Of a stretch of 64,000 bases of DNA, positions 12,301 through 24,612 are shown one piece after another. This DNA is from Stercorarius parasiticus (taxonomy: Eukaryota > Chordata > Aves > Charadriiformes > Stercorariidae), in NCBI GenBank assembly GCA_013396915.1, contig VWZL01000298.1, positions 1,154,695-1,218,694 of the forward strand. The letters run 5' to 3'. Made by a program: the position numbers and the translations under genes. A model generated the notes under the pieces. That model was not told the DNA's origin. It ran no database searches and saw only the letters and a program-made list of their open reading frames with translations. Position 1 is the stretch's first letter; each line of letters begins with the position of its first letter.

Positions 12301-15300
12301 TTAACTCTGGACGAACAAAAATAAGCATATTTCTGTGACAGCTTCTGATAGTTATATACAATCTTATGATCACCCAAGACTGAAAAATAGCACCTGCAAT
12401 GCAGTTTTAACAGCCTCACAAAATTAAGCAGACAGACATGGGTGTGCTTTTGAAGTAACATTCTTCCTAACCATTAACCCTAAGCATCTCCTATCCCACC
12501 TGTGTTTGCAGATAGTCATTTCCTGACTGAGGCATGGTCTTTCTCTGGTCCTTGTACAATGCTGAGCATATGGCCGGGCAAACGCATTCTCTTAAGTGCA
12601 TAAAAAGTTTCTTTGATGTTAAAACTAAGCTGGGTTTGCTACCATTAGGTAACTTACGGAACAAATGGACAACTCACATTATCTTTTGAGGGGAAAAAGA
12701 TGAAACATTTCGGTTCCTTTAAGGGAAGAAGCTAAAATGGTTTTGCAGTAAAGGAAAACTTGTGCTACTTATGAGGCACAATCAAATTACTAGATATTTA
12801 TACTGAAGCAAAAATTTGAAGTAAACTTCAGTATTTATATGTGTCTCATTATGATCAAACCCTTTTTTGCTATCTGTGGCATTGGAATACAGTTTATTAT
12901 TCTGATAAAATCTGTTGTGAAGAGGTTTCATTGCTAAAAATGATGGAAATACCAGTGAAAAAGTTTTTCATTTTATGTCAGCGAGACTGTGCTCTTGCTC
13001 TTTTTGAAACCATGCCAGAGAATGCTGAGAGAGATGCATCACTGTAACAACACTCAGAAAAAGTCAGTGGAAACACAGAGGGAAAGGTTGAATTCCATTA
13101 TTCATTTTCACCCACAGAAATTCCTATCAATCAGCCTTGTCTATGGTTCTATGCAAGTCGTGAGACAATACGTTGTTTGAAGTGATAGATGATCTTGGTA
13201 TCCTGCAAGGAAGATTGTAAAGGCTACACAAGAATATCTTCCCATGCACTATAAGGCAACAAATGGGGAAAAATGCATTTTAACCAAGAACTTTTTAATA
13301 TCTATATAACATTTTGTGATAGGTATAGGTCTGAGAGGGAGAGATGGGAGACATTTTTTTCTGCTAAACACACTTTAAGATAAAGTTATATTTAATAGGT
13401 GCGATGGTAAGACATTGCATTTACATTAAACGATTTTGAGGATCTTAGCTCTTAATGGTTACTATACAGTGGATAATTATGGGGACCAAAGTTAAGCATG
13501 AAAGACTGCAAATTTAAAATGACAAAATTTGGCAGAGAAAATGATGCTGTTTTTCACCACTGCCAGATCTTTCACAAACTTGCGAATGCCAATGGGAAAA
13601 TAATAATGCATCTTCTACTAATACATAACCACATTAGAATCACACCGAGAATCCTAGGAGGGAATATAGACATTCAAGATTAGTAATATGGAGCCAGTAC
13701 TCGTACTCTGCCTTAGTTACATTGCTGATTGAAGAAAGTATAAAGGAATAAGCCTCGACTTAGTGGAGCTGTGCTCAGGATCAGAGCCTGACCTGAATCC
13801 TGCTTTGGACTTGCCAGGAGACTCCCTGGTTTCCAGAGGAGAGCACAAGGCAAGCCCGGGCCACAGGGACCTCTCAGGATTTTTTGTGCCCTGGCAGGTT
13901 GCTGTGAGCCCTGTACTGTGCAACCTCAACCTCACTATTTCCAAAGAGAGGTCAAACTGAGGCCTACTTTCTGTTGCTTGAGGCGGTTTTTCCTTGATAT
14001 TTGGTATTATTAAAAACATTCCAACTGCGTGGGCTCCTCTTGTGGTTTTAATTTCCTTTTGGTTTCTTCTGTTCCTAAAACTGGTACTTTGAAGTGGTTG
14101 TGTTCCTCTCACTTATCTGAAACTCATTGCTGGATGATATAGACCATATTTTAGACTTAGATTTAGATTAGAAAATATACTTTTTGATGAAACTTTCCAT
14201 GTTAATCACAGCACTGTTTTCACTGATTTGTCTCAGTGCAGCTTACAAGGACGGCCATCTCCCTCTCGTGTTAACTTGTGTTTGGTTCGATTTGGGTAGA
14301 GACTTCTCTCCTGCCAGGACAGTAGTGAAGACCAGATCTCTGGCAACGCAGTGCCTGCCCAGCCAAAAGCACGTTGCAACAAGTAGAACCGGGTGCCTTC
14401 AAATGGAACTTGATCATTAGTGTATGCAAGCAAAGAAACTTGACACTTAGTAGATACTGTAGTAGTTACTGGTTAAAATTTAAAATACAGTCGGTGTGAC
14501 GCTGCTTCTGTTTGATTTAAAAGAAATATAGAAACTTTGACCACTGATGCACCTCTCCTTACCAATTCTGCCACTTAATCATTCACATTTATTTTAAATA
14601 AATAAACAAATCCATGTTTTTGGATAATATGCCATTATAACAGCTAGCAACGTCTTAGCATAGAAACAACGTTCTATGTTCAGGCTATGATTAATAGGAG
14701 TGGAGCAGCCTCAGTTAAACTTGCTGTTTAGAAAGCAAGAAAAAGTCTTATACACTCAACTTAAACCTAAAGTGCATATTAGAATATACTAGAAGCTCCT
14801 TGAAAATATATGTTATCATCTCCTTCAGTATGTTGTTTCTCATTATCTTTCTTATGCTTTTACTTTTTTTTTTCCTTCAGATCAAAGTATTTCAGAACAC
14901 CGGAGGATTGTCTTGTATCTCACTAGCTGAAACTTTTATCAGAGACTGTGCACTGCAAATGTTGGGGCTTGAGGTTACTTGGGGGTGCCTGGAGGTTCAC
15001 AGGCTGCTAGGACAGTAGTGGAGGGTGCAGGTGCGTCCACCATGCTCTAGGTAAGCAATTGCTGCTGTAAATGACATCTACAAAGCTGCTTCCAGGCTCT
15101 TCTGGGGAGAAAGGTTGTAGGAACATTACAAAGCAGGGCCGGGGAGCAAGTGGCATGTGCAACCAGGGTCTAGTCCTCATGTTTGTTCCCTGGCTCTCTC
15201 TAGTAAGCACGGCATACCCAGTAAGACTTACTACATAGCGAGTTCAGTGATAGTCTGAAGACTCTAAGACTAAAAAATCACCTTCAGACTTGATTCAGCA

Positions 15301-18300
15301 TAATGTCTACAAGTCTGCGTGTGTGTGTGTGTACACAATTTGACCCAAAACCAAAAGAAAGCATTAACGTTTTGGAACAGGCTCATAAAACACCTGGGAA
15401 CAGAATCACTTATTCAACCTCTGCTCTTTTCCACACATGGGAGAACATTAGAAAAACTAGTGATGGAGCCTATGAGGTGAATTCAAGGTATAACATCTCA
15501 ATTCTTTCATATAACTAGCTATGTTTGTCCCATAACAGACCAGTGGGGAGTTTCAGTTACAAGAAGTGAATCTGTACTTTCTGTTGTGCAGCCTGTTTTA
15601 TGGCAATGTTACAGAAATACCTACTGATGTTTCGGGGTTGCTGTCAGGACTTGAATACTCCCATATTGCACACCAGTCCGCACTCACGCCTCTCTTTTAT
15701 TCGCATTATGCTACCCCTCAAACACTGGTTTACCAAAATGGTGAATTATCCTGTCTCCAATTTCTGTATAAGAGGTAAAGGAAATAACTGAAAATGAACC
15801 CCAGGCTGGTGTACATCAGCAGACCAGCGCGTATACGTCAGCACAAGCAGTGCAGTGCAGAGGCGACCATAGGTCTATGCATCCAAACTTCTTGTTTCCT
15901 GTGCGTGACCAGAATCAGAGCACTCAGAGCCCTGAAGGTTTGCCATCTGCATTAGAAAAGTTATGAGAAACACATTTGTTGCATCCCAAAATGGACTTTC
16001 TGGTAGGAGAACTTCCTCCCATGCATTTTCTTCTTCTGCCACAATACTGCATGAGACGTATGCGTGTAATGAATTAAGTGGGAGGACAAAAACTTTTTAA
16101 AGCTTTGCCAGGTATTTCCTGACCTCCTTTTTTCTCTAATAAGTAGTAAGTGGCCCTGCTGTGAAACACTGGGAAAGGAATAAAAGAAAAACAAAGAAAA
16201 AAAAATTCCATTTTTTAAACTACTGAAGAGGTATTTGTACTATGGCAATAAGGGGCATACCTCTATTAAAACAAAAAAATTGCCTTGAGTCAGCAACACA
16301 AATTTTACTGCTCTTGACATTAAATATGTAATTTAATTTTCACTTAATGAGACATTTTGTTGATATCCTGATTTCATCTTCCAGTAGTCAATGCTTTTAA
16401 GTGGTGTTTCTCAAGTAGCTTATTGAGTCAGTTTACTTAACTTGTTGCCTAGTACAAAATTCCACTGATGTTACATTTCATGGTTGCATTTGAAATAAAA
16501 ATAATATTCTTAACTACTTTTGCTTTATTTGGTCACAGTCAGAAAAAATATACTAATTTTTAGATTTCCCTCTATTTCTTTGCTTCAGATCAACAGGGTG
16601 TATATAAAGGCATCAAGAATGAAAGAGGAACTTTGGGAAATTCAAGCTTGCATAATTTGAGAATTCCAAATTATTTGGGGGGTGGGGGTTGTTTATTTAT
16701 AACCTTCTAACTGCCTAAGAGAAAAAAAGTCTATTATTCAATTGATTCCTTTTGTTTCAAATCAAGTCTACCTTTCTGCTTTATAATAGTTAATCAATTA
16801 AGTTCTCCATTAATCAAGATAATAACCATTAACGATAGAAGGGGAAAAAAAAAAGACGTATTTTTGATATAATTTTTTTTTACTGTTGTTAAATCAAAAA
16901 TCGTCAAAACACTGTTTCTGTTATATAAATATTTTTAAACTTTTCATTTACATAATTAAACTTATCAAGTTTCTGCTAAATCTTCTAAGGACAAATATTG
17001 CAAAAAGTGACTAAATTCAAAGGTGGGTGACATCTCTTGAGAAATACAAGACACACACACAGGCAAGTGAATCCCAGTCATATACTGTACAGTAATTTGG
17101 AAAAAAATCCTAACAAGTTTACATTTGCTGCTGTTGTTTTCCAGGTTAGTTACACAGGACAGTTCTTTGAGGCCTTGTGAATTTCTAGATATATTACTGT
17201 GCATGCCAAGGAAATGAAACAATAGATCTTCCCTAAGAAGAGATTCCATACTAAAACCAAGATGCTATAAATGTGAAAAATAGGCAGTAAACACTGCAAA
17301 ATCACGGTAACAGTCAAGTGAAATTGCCATTCATTTCAGAGAGGTGGATTTCACTCACTTTTCAGGAAAAATGTTTTTATATTCACAAGTAGCAATGGTA
17401 TCTTTTATGCTGACCATGTAGTTCTAAAAGGAAAGTTTACTTGCTTTCATCGAAGTACCATAAATGTTCTGAAATCAAAACATGGCTGTGAGGAGAAATA
17501 ATGTCTTCCATTAGATCAACAAATAGAGCTGGAAAAATCAAAGATCTTCAGAGCATGCAAAACAGTGATCAAGCTTAAATCTCAGAAACACTGAAATTTA
17601 AAATATTTTTGCTTGGAAAGGGGGTCTCCATGCCCATCAAGGCAAATCCTATTTGTTCAGAAACAGACAGAAGATTAAATGATAGCTATGCAATTGTAAT
17701 TTACCTGCTGAAATCTTCTCAGCTTTTTCTTCCCCTTATTCTATACTGATTATGTGCTGGAGTGATCTGTGACTCACATACAGCCTGAATGCTCAGGTTT
17801 CCGTACCATGGAAAGCAGATAGCAAGAGGTCTGCTGGTTGGCTGAATCTTTCTCCAAGATATTGATTGGACTGGGTCATACATCCCAGGTCTTCCCCCCC
17901 ACCCCGCTAAATACGCTGATAAGAACATAACAGGGAGCTCTGCCTGAGTCTGTAAAGTCAGAAGCACTCCCACATTCATCAGTGTAACTGTGCCGTCTGT
18001 GAGAAATCTTGCAGGAATCAACAGCCCTTTGATTCCCTCATGTAAAATTTCCCTGTAATATTTCACCAGAGAAAGGTGACGCAGTACAACCACTTCTGGT
18101 CCTGGTGTTGCCTGCCTGGGCTTCACTTCAGACATTTTGCGGTTGGTCATATCATCAAAGGAGAGAACTGAATTGTTCTCCTACCTTACTGAAGCAGGCA
18201 TAACTCCTATTGACTTAAATAACCATTACATTCATTGATGGATGTTAAAATATAATATAATGAATTTAAAACCTATTTAAAAGATTAGAACCTTGGAGTC

Positions 18301-19129
18301 AATATATACACATTACATGCCACTAAATAAGAAAGAATCATAAAAAAAGGGAACTGTTTATTTTCCTTGGTTGTTTGTTGAACAGTTTTCCATCACTCTT
18401 TAACAAGGTGCCTTCAGTTTTAAATCACAGCAACATGGTTTGAACAATGTCCATCCATTTCAAATAACCTGAAAAAAAAAAGAGACAGACAGACAGAAAG
18501 AAAACAAGGAAGCAAGCAAGCGAGAAAGCAATGTTTGAAAGCACAATAGAGAATTAAGTTTATTTGACCACATGAAAGATTAAAATCCCACTGGAAAGAA
18601 AAAAGATAAACTACTCAAACATTTATGAGTTTTCAACAGGCTATATCCATGAGCAAAAACAAATATGGCATTTACTTCTGACAGCTCAATTAAAAAAAAA
18701 AAAAGAATGAAGCAAACAGAACTGTTTCTTTAAGAAAAGAGTAAAAGAAGCACCAAAAATGTTAGACTGGCATGTATATCAAGTCCTTAATTCTCATTGC
18801 CTGTTTCCAGAAAGATACCATAAAATTACTAGAGACGTAGGAAAGGCAAATTTCTAAATATCATAGGCTTAGTTTTGAGAGAACAAAGATCTGAGATGGA
18901 AATGGCATTAGGTCACCACAGAGATGAACACGTTCCCACATCAGAGCCCTTTTTTGCAGGGCACTCTTTAGAGGATTGGTCTCAACTTCAAGTGACTTAA
19001 GAGGAGGTTATGGAGCAATTTAACGAATTGCCTGGGCCAAACTCATCTTACCTGGGAATATGAAGACAACTCAAGGATGAAGAGCCTGAATTGCTAATGC
19101 AGGAGGCTTATCTCTTGCTCAGAGATGCC
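9333..19129. other. Unique AT-rich non-coding DNA
   Basis: There is no recognisable transposon or gene in nearly 10 kb. Open frames at 13717-14112 (minus, 131 codons) and 17719-18150 (minus, 143 codons) have no domain I recognise and are probably chance. 13740-14110 is richer in GC than its surroundings; its origin is unknown. Minor simple repeats include a GT run near 15318-15334 and the AGAC/AAGC tract at 18472-18530. Confidence 0.6.
18472..18530. repeat. Purine-rich microsatellite
   Basis: An A-run followed by AGAC units and AAGC units in a nearly pure A/G/C tract. Ordinary simple sequence. Confidence 0.8.
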
Positions 19130-19340
19130 TTAGTACCTGCAGCCTGAAGGGTGCTCTCTGTACCCTGTTTCATGGCCAAAACAGCTTCTGGTGCTCATCT
19201 AAGGAATTACAATCCCACAAGACTGTTGTCTGTACTGGGAAAAGTAGAAGAATCCATAGTGAAAAGTAAGATTAACAGAGATGTGATAAACACGATCCTC
19301 TGGAAGAATCAACATTGGGGTTTTGTTGATTTTTATGTGT
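19130..19340 (+). mobile_element. Ancient CR1-like LINE relic (RT fragment)
   Basis: On the plus strand, 19195-19330 translates to a run resembling a CR1 RT block: RNYNPTRLLSVLGKVEESIV, then KSKINRDVINTILWKNQHWGF. This matches the conserved order NYRP..L.SV.GKV.E.IV, then INR.., then QHGF. The QHGF motif carries an extra tryptophan, from a small insertion in the ATTGGGG run. The preceding bases (about 19130-19180) fit the linker upstream of NYRP. Divergence is heavy, so this is an old copy, closer in wording to CR1 families that survive in turtles and crocodiles than to the young avian CR1s elsewhere in the window. The assignment rests on motif order and was not tested by alignment. Confidence 0.6.
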
Positions 19341-20647
19341 GTGGGTGTGGTGTTTTGTTTTGGGGTTTTTTTGTAAGCAGTCCTGTGAGTCTATTGGATG
19401 TATTTGAAATTCAGAGTAAAGAAGCATGTGGGTTAAGAGTGAGTTTATTTTAATTCAGACATTTAAAAGGAATAAACCCAAGAAAATTTAAAATAACTCT
19501 GCTTACCTTCAGTACTCTTTCCTACAAGATAGCTGAGGCTAGGTAGCATCGCATTTTCATATACATTAGATCTTTTTACACCGCTACAGCAGTGTAAAAG
19601 GGATTGAAAAGCAGATGTGAATAATATTGGCACACACATTAAGGTACTGTTGGGGTAATGTCAAGTGCTTTCACTGTAAATGAAGTATTGGTTTCTGCAA
19701 TGGCTAATAAGTGGATCCAATTACATTAGTCAGTACCACATTAAATGGACAAGGAACTTTCAGACCTCATGGAATAAGCCAATCACTAATTAAGGAGGCT
19801 TGAAAAAAAATGGTTTGAACGATTGACTTGGCTGTGTTTTGAAGGCTGTACATTTTTTTCTATTTTTTGTTAGACTTTTTGATAAACTCTAATTGTTTTA
19901 TTCTGGGAAACTGGACTAGGTGTAATGACTCAGTAGGGCAATTTTGCAAGTTCTGTGTGGTAGAATTTGATGAACAATCATTAAGTAGAGTAATATTTTT
20001 CAGATTTTGAGGTCATTAACTCATTTTTCCACTTTAGGAAGCCTTTCACAGAATCTTACCTTGCTCACGTTGACAGATTCTTATCAAGCCATATATTGAG
20101 TAGGAATTAAGTTGCTTCAAGCTATTTTTTCTGAAACTTTGCTTTCCTCTTTCATGTAAAAAATATTAACCCGCGTAGGAAAAATATTAATCAGACATTT
20201 TACTTACGACTTGAATTTGTAAGAGTTGAAACTTTCCAGAATTAATTACTTGCATAAGCAAGTAATTAGAAAATACACTGTTTGCTGAGAAATGTGCTAT
20301 TTCAAACAATAATAATATCTAGGTAGTGTAGATGAACAAATCACAGCAAGATATATAACAGTAAAAATAATACATACTTAGGCATCCAAGGAATTCTTGG
20401 TACTGTACAAGCTAATCAACTAAAATGTATCCATAAATCCTTTTAGTGCTCTACACCATTATATTTTTCAACAGGAGACCCCTAAGTGCTTCTAGAAGGC
20501 AGAAATCCCACAGCCTGCCCATTTTTTTTGTAATTGGGAACTACAATATTTGGCCTCCTGGGTTTACAGAAAGAAATATGGGTTTTCTGGACATAATCCA
20601 GATGATTCGTTATTACTACATGCCTAGTTCTGAATGAGTGCTCCCCT

Positions 20648-20685
20648 ACATACATATATATATATACATATATACACACACACAA
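20648..20685. repeat. TA/CA microsatellite
   Basis: Alternating TA units passing into CA units. Simple dinucleotide repeat, likely length-variable. Confidence 0.85.
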
Positions 20686-21065
20686 GGGTGCTGCTACTAA
20701 ACTATATACTGCATATATAGTGCTTGTCTATCGTCAAGGATAGGTAAAATCTCACAGCCTATGTTCTCTGATCAAGAACAGATTGGATCAAATTGTGCCC
20801 TTGCTTTATATATAGGAATACTTTTTTTCACTATGGAAGGTACTGTAGAGAGGCAGGAACCATACCAGTTTCAGCTGGTTTTTGTTCTCTGGTGTCTGTA
20901 GTGTTTGTTTCCAGTCTTAACTCCTGTCTGGATTACACAGTCAAAGAAAGGTGTATTGTATATTATAGTTTACGGTAGAGCACTACCAAGCACACTACGA
21001 TCTTTTTCTCTATTCTTGTGTGGAAGTTCTCAGCATACCAATAAATGTTAAAGGTATGGGACTGG

Positions 21066-21121
21066 TCTGTAAGACTTCATAAATCCTGGAGGGGATTCCA
21101 GGATTTACAGACTTCATAAAT
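21066..21121. repeat. Short hairpin with overlapping direct repeat
   Basis: TAAATCCTGGA (21080-21090) and its complement TCCAGGATTTA (21097-21107) form a perfect 11 bp stem around a 6 base loop. AGACTTCATAAATC also occurs twice as a direct repeat (starting 21072 and 21109). The mixture of an inverted and a direct copy in under 60 bases suggests a local template switch during replication. Confidence 0.7.
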
Positions 21122-22569
21122 CATACTATTAAATTCAAGCTTAAGTTTAACAATTATTAAGCTAGTAAGCCTAATGCTGGTAGAGGGGAAAAGGATGGCA
21201 GATAACACATCAGTTCGTCTTAGGACTCTGACGGTTTTCTCATTAAGCTAAAATTAGCAGATACATACAATGGACCCAGTTGCAGTGACCCAGTCCAGGC
21301 CTTTTGTCCAGGTTCATCTTCCTAATTTTAGCTGTCTAAAAATTAGGTGTCTGATCTCAGCTAGCTGTCTAACCTTCTTTAGTATTCAGCAGAGAAAGGC
21401 CCTTCTTGAGGGTGATTCATGTGGCTTATTTTACAGAAGTGTTTATTACATGCGTATGTTGGTTTAGCTTAATAACCGAGCTGCTAGGGTTTAAATAAGC
21501 AACTTGGTAATAAACATGGCAGGGGGTCATACAAATTCTCAGTGCTTTTCATGGCCAATTCACAACGATGAAAGCAATTACGACCAAATCAAGTAGGAGA
21601 AGTAATTTTTGAACAAACTCTGTAGTTTTCATGCATGACTACGGGAAATAAGGAAGCCTAGTTTCCCACGGATCTCTGTCTGAGGATGCACAAACACTGT
21701 CTGCAGCGCTGCTCACAGCTGTGGCAAGTGGTGAAATGCCATATAGATCTTCTGGGGCAGGAGATTATGATGGCAGTCACCCCCACAGTTAGCTTTTCTT
21801 GGCTGTTGACTTTTCATTAATGTACTGGCAACTTGCGGATATCTTACCCCTGGCAAACTGAGAAGAAACTGAACTATAGGTTCAAATATTAGTGGGGATA
21901 TAGAGGAAGGAAAGCTAGATGCACACACACACAAATAAACACTTGTCCTGATCACATAGACCTTTTCAGAAGGGCCGACGCTAAAAAAGAAAATAATACT
22001 TCTTCAAGAAAAATGAGATGCTCTAAACCCACAATCTAGCCTTTAATCTTCTCACCTCACCAAGCTAATTAAAAACGCTTTGGCTGGCCTACTTTCAACT
22101 TCAAGTGAGGCTGATGTTAAATAGCAGCTATCATAATCTTATCCACAAGACAGCCAACACTATTCAAATGGAAAAATTTGTACATGGATACCAAAAGCTG
22201 TGATTCATATGCAAAGAATGATAGAAAACTGATAAAAGAAGGGAAAAAAAATTGCAAATCAGAAGCGTTAAGGACAATACAAAGAAACTGTCAATGATTA
22301 AAAAAAAAAACCACACAGTGGCTAGTAGCATTGGCCCATCATTAGGTAGGTATTGTGGAGATCTTGAGAATCTGTGAGAGGCTCAGATTTTTCAGTGGAG
22401 TTTATGTTCTGCATTTGGGAAAAAGCAAACAAACAGATGATGTATTCCTGTTGAAGAAAAATGATGAATAAATATACGCTAACTAAACTGTCACTCAGAA
22501 CAGGGTAATCAATAAAGACAGAGGTTTCTAAACCAGCAGTTCCAGAGGGCTTCATCCAGCAGACAGCCA

Positions 22570-23200
22570 AGAAGTTCCCTGATCTGGCAGAAGGCTACCA
22601 TTGTACCACTGGTCAACAAAATTGAGTAAGATTAGGTAAAAGGTGATTAGTCCATCAGCTGTGGAATTGATCCTGGACAAAGTGGACAAAGCTGGCTGCT
22701 GCAGGAGATGGGAAAGATGGGGCAGAAAGGACTGATGAGCAGAAAGTTCACAAGCTGACTTTACTGGCAAAGGAAACACGATAAAAGAGCAGCCTTTATA
22801 TGCTTTCACAGTTTTAAAGACTTTTTTTTCTCTGCTGCTTATGGAGTCACTTCTTGATGAGATTGCAAGTTTCCTTGATAAAGATAGTATTTCTGATGTA
22901 GCAGACTTGTTCCTGTAAGGCATTAGACTTAGTGTTACATGACGTCTTGATCAATTATCCAGCGTGGTACAGTATCAACATGGCACTAATGAATTTAGGA
23001 CAGATTAAATGACAAGTCCCAATAGTAATTATAAATAAGGAATCATTACTGAGCGATTGTGTTTCGTGTGATACCCTGCAGACATCAGTTCTTTGGCCTC
23101 TGACACCTAATGATTTTATCCGTGTTCTAAAAGAAAGTCGAGTATCAGTGATGAAGTTTGCAGTTAAGCTGGAAAAATTAGTGTTGAATTAGAGGCGGTT
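22570..23200 (+). mobile_element. Ancient CR1-like LINE relic (RT domain)
   Basis: Degenerate RT coding sequence on the plus strand, in CR1 order. About 22575-22625 gives LIWQKATIVPLVNK (compare the W+KANVVP block). 22665-22700 gives ELILDKVDKAGC. 22840-22900 gives LLDEIASFLDKDSISDVADL. Near 22918 the frame changes to KALDLVLHDVLIN (compare KAFD.VPHD.LI). At 23035-23080 IINKESLLSDCVS precedes the usual [11 protein letters not shown] block, which has decayed. At 23151-23190 MKFAVKLEKLVLN stands where MKFADDTKL should be, so the catalytic aspartates are gone. A segment of about 120 bases at 22697-22822 recurs at 24485-24612. Family assignment comes from motif order; the copy is clearly inactive. 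Confidence 0.6.
22697..22822 (+). repeat. Copy 1 of a ~125 bp dispersed direct repeat
   Basis: Shared with 24485-24612: CTGCAGGAG, then GATGGGGC.GAAAGGACTGA.GAGCAGAAA, then TTCACAAG.TGACTTT.CTGGCAAAG, then CAGTT.TAAAGA. By eye the two differ at roughly one base in five. It lies inside the ancient CR1 relic, between RT blocks, so it is probably part of that family rather than a local duplication. Confidence 0.65.
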
Positions 23201-24484
23201 TGGTTATGACAGGGACATGTATTCACAACAGCTCTCTGTTTCTGCAAGTGCTGTGGAATGCAGTCTATCAACAGCTAAAATCAGATAGAGCAGTGGGTTG
23301 CTCTCTGCAGATCTATAAAGGATGGTTTAAAATTAGATTTCTGATATGGTTGAGATGAAACTGTGGGTATTGTGCTTGAAGCTCTGAAGCTCATTTCAAT
23401 TCTTTTTCCATCTCTAAGCACTGTAAGTCTCGCTACAAAGAATAATGAAGTGTTTTCTGCTTGGTTAGTAATCTGATACAGCTGAAACGGCTCGCTGCAG
23501 GCTGATGGGTGCTGGAGCCAGCATGAAGCGGGCAAGGTGAAAACATGGCAGAGAAGAGGAGTTCTGGGGAGGACAGAACCACTGTGACCAAAACCCACAG
23601 CAGGTCCTGTGAAACGGTCTCTTCCCAGAAGGTTCCTCAAAACCGTATCCATAATACAAAACACACAACCTCATAATTCTATTTTATTTACTCGTGGGAA
23701 TAAATGCATGCAATACATGCATGCAGAACTAACCCAGCTCTCTACCTGAAAGCAAAGTCAAGAGCAAGGGCTTGGTCTGGAGTGCAAGTGAAAATGTGGC
23801 CTCTGATACAGTCTATTAGAGGATACTAGCAAGGTTTCAAGAGGTGTCTTCAGTGCCTAGAAATTTCTATTTGTGCCCCCGTTTGCAGCTCCATAGCTCT
23901 GATAGCAGGCGTTGGCAGGGGGCAGAGACCTGTCACGTTGAATCACAGGCGCGCAGGGTGACAACCTGCTTACATGACATTCCTCAGGGTGCCTGTTTTT
24001 TTCCCTTGTACAGGGCTACAGCCGAGCATATGGCCTGAGATAATTAAGCTAAAGGAGTTTTATTATGATCCCATTTAGAAGGTTATCTCACTTGAACTTT
24101 TAAATTGTTACGTTTTCACACCATTTCAACTATGTTGGCTTCTTTGGAGCCAACAGAGAGACTGAGAAAAGAGACTGTGTGAAAGGCCGCCACTGTCCGT
24201 CACTGATAAGTTTATATCACCTGTTAGTTAGAGCTACATGGCAGGCTTTCTTTTGCAGAAAAGACATTTTTAGAGATTCCTAATTTTCCCATTGTACCTG
24301 CTCCTGCATTCTTTTGCTGTCCCTCATTTGCACCAATTCTACTGGTTTTGGTAGTGAAGATCGTTGAAAAGACCAGGTGAAAATAATACTTTTCCTTCTG
24401 AGGATTGATTACTTTAATGGAGACCATGGCAATAGCAAAGTGTTCCACAAAAGGTTGTACCAGCATGTCTCATAGGGAAAAGGC
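23201..24484. other. Unique non-coding DNA
   Basis: No gene or transposon recognised. Weak open frames on the minus strand (23281-23674) show no domain. Confidence 0.5.
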
Positions 24485-24612
24485 TTCTGCAGGAGTCAGG
24501 AAGGATGGGGCTGAAAGGACTGAGGAGCAGAAACTTCACAAGGTGACTTTGCTGGCAAAGGGAATATAATAGAAGGACAGTCTCTATGTGCTTTTACAGT
24601 TCTAAAGATATT
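24485..24612 (+). repeat. Copy 2 of a ~125 bp dispersed direct repeat
   Basis: Diverged copy of 22697-22822 in the same orientation, about 1.8 kb away. Flanking sequence does not obviously match, except possibly a little past 24612. It is either a separate fragment of the same old CR1 family or the remains of a local duplication. Confidence 0.6.

Larger units (their letters stand above)
19341..22569. other. Unique AT-rich non-coding DNA
   Basis: No gene or transposon is recognised. Small structures: a perfect 11 bp inverted repeat with a 4 base loop at 20243-20268, a TA/CA microsatellite at 20648-20685, and a hairpin with a direct duplication at 21066-21121. Confidence 0.6.

Noticed and set aside
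13717..14112. 131-codon minus-strand open frame in a GC-richer patch
   Set aside because: No recognisable protein features; higher GC makes long open frames likelier.
17719..18150. 143-codon minus-strand open frame
   Set aside because: No domain or homologue recognised, no promoter or exon signals; treated as chance.
20243..20268. Perfect 11 bp hairpin with 4 base loop as a possible terminator or small-RNA gene
   Set aside because: AT-rich short palindromes of this size are expected by chance in 64 kb and no other signal accompanies it.
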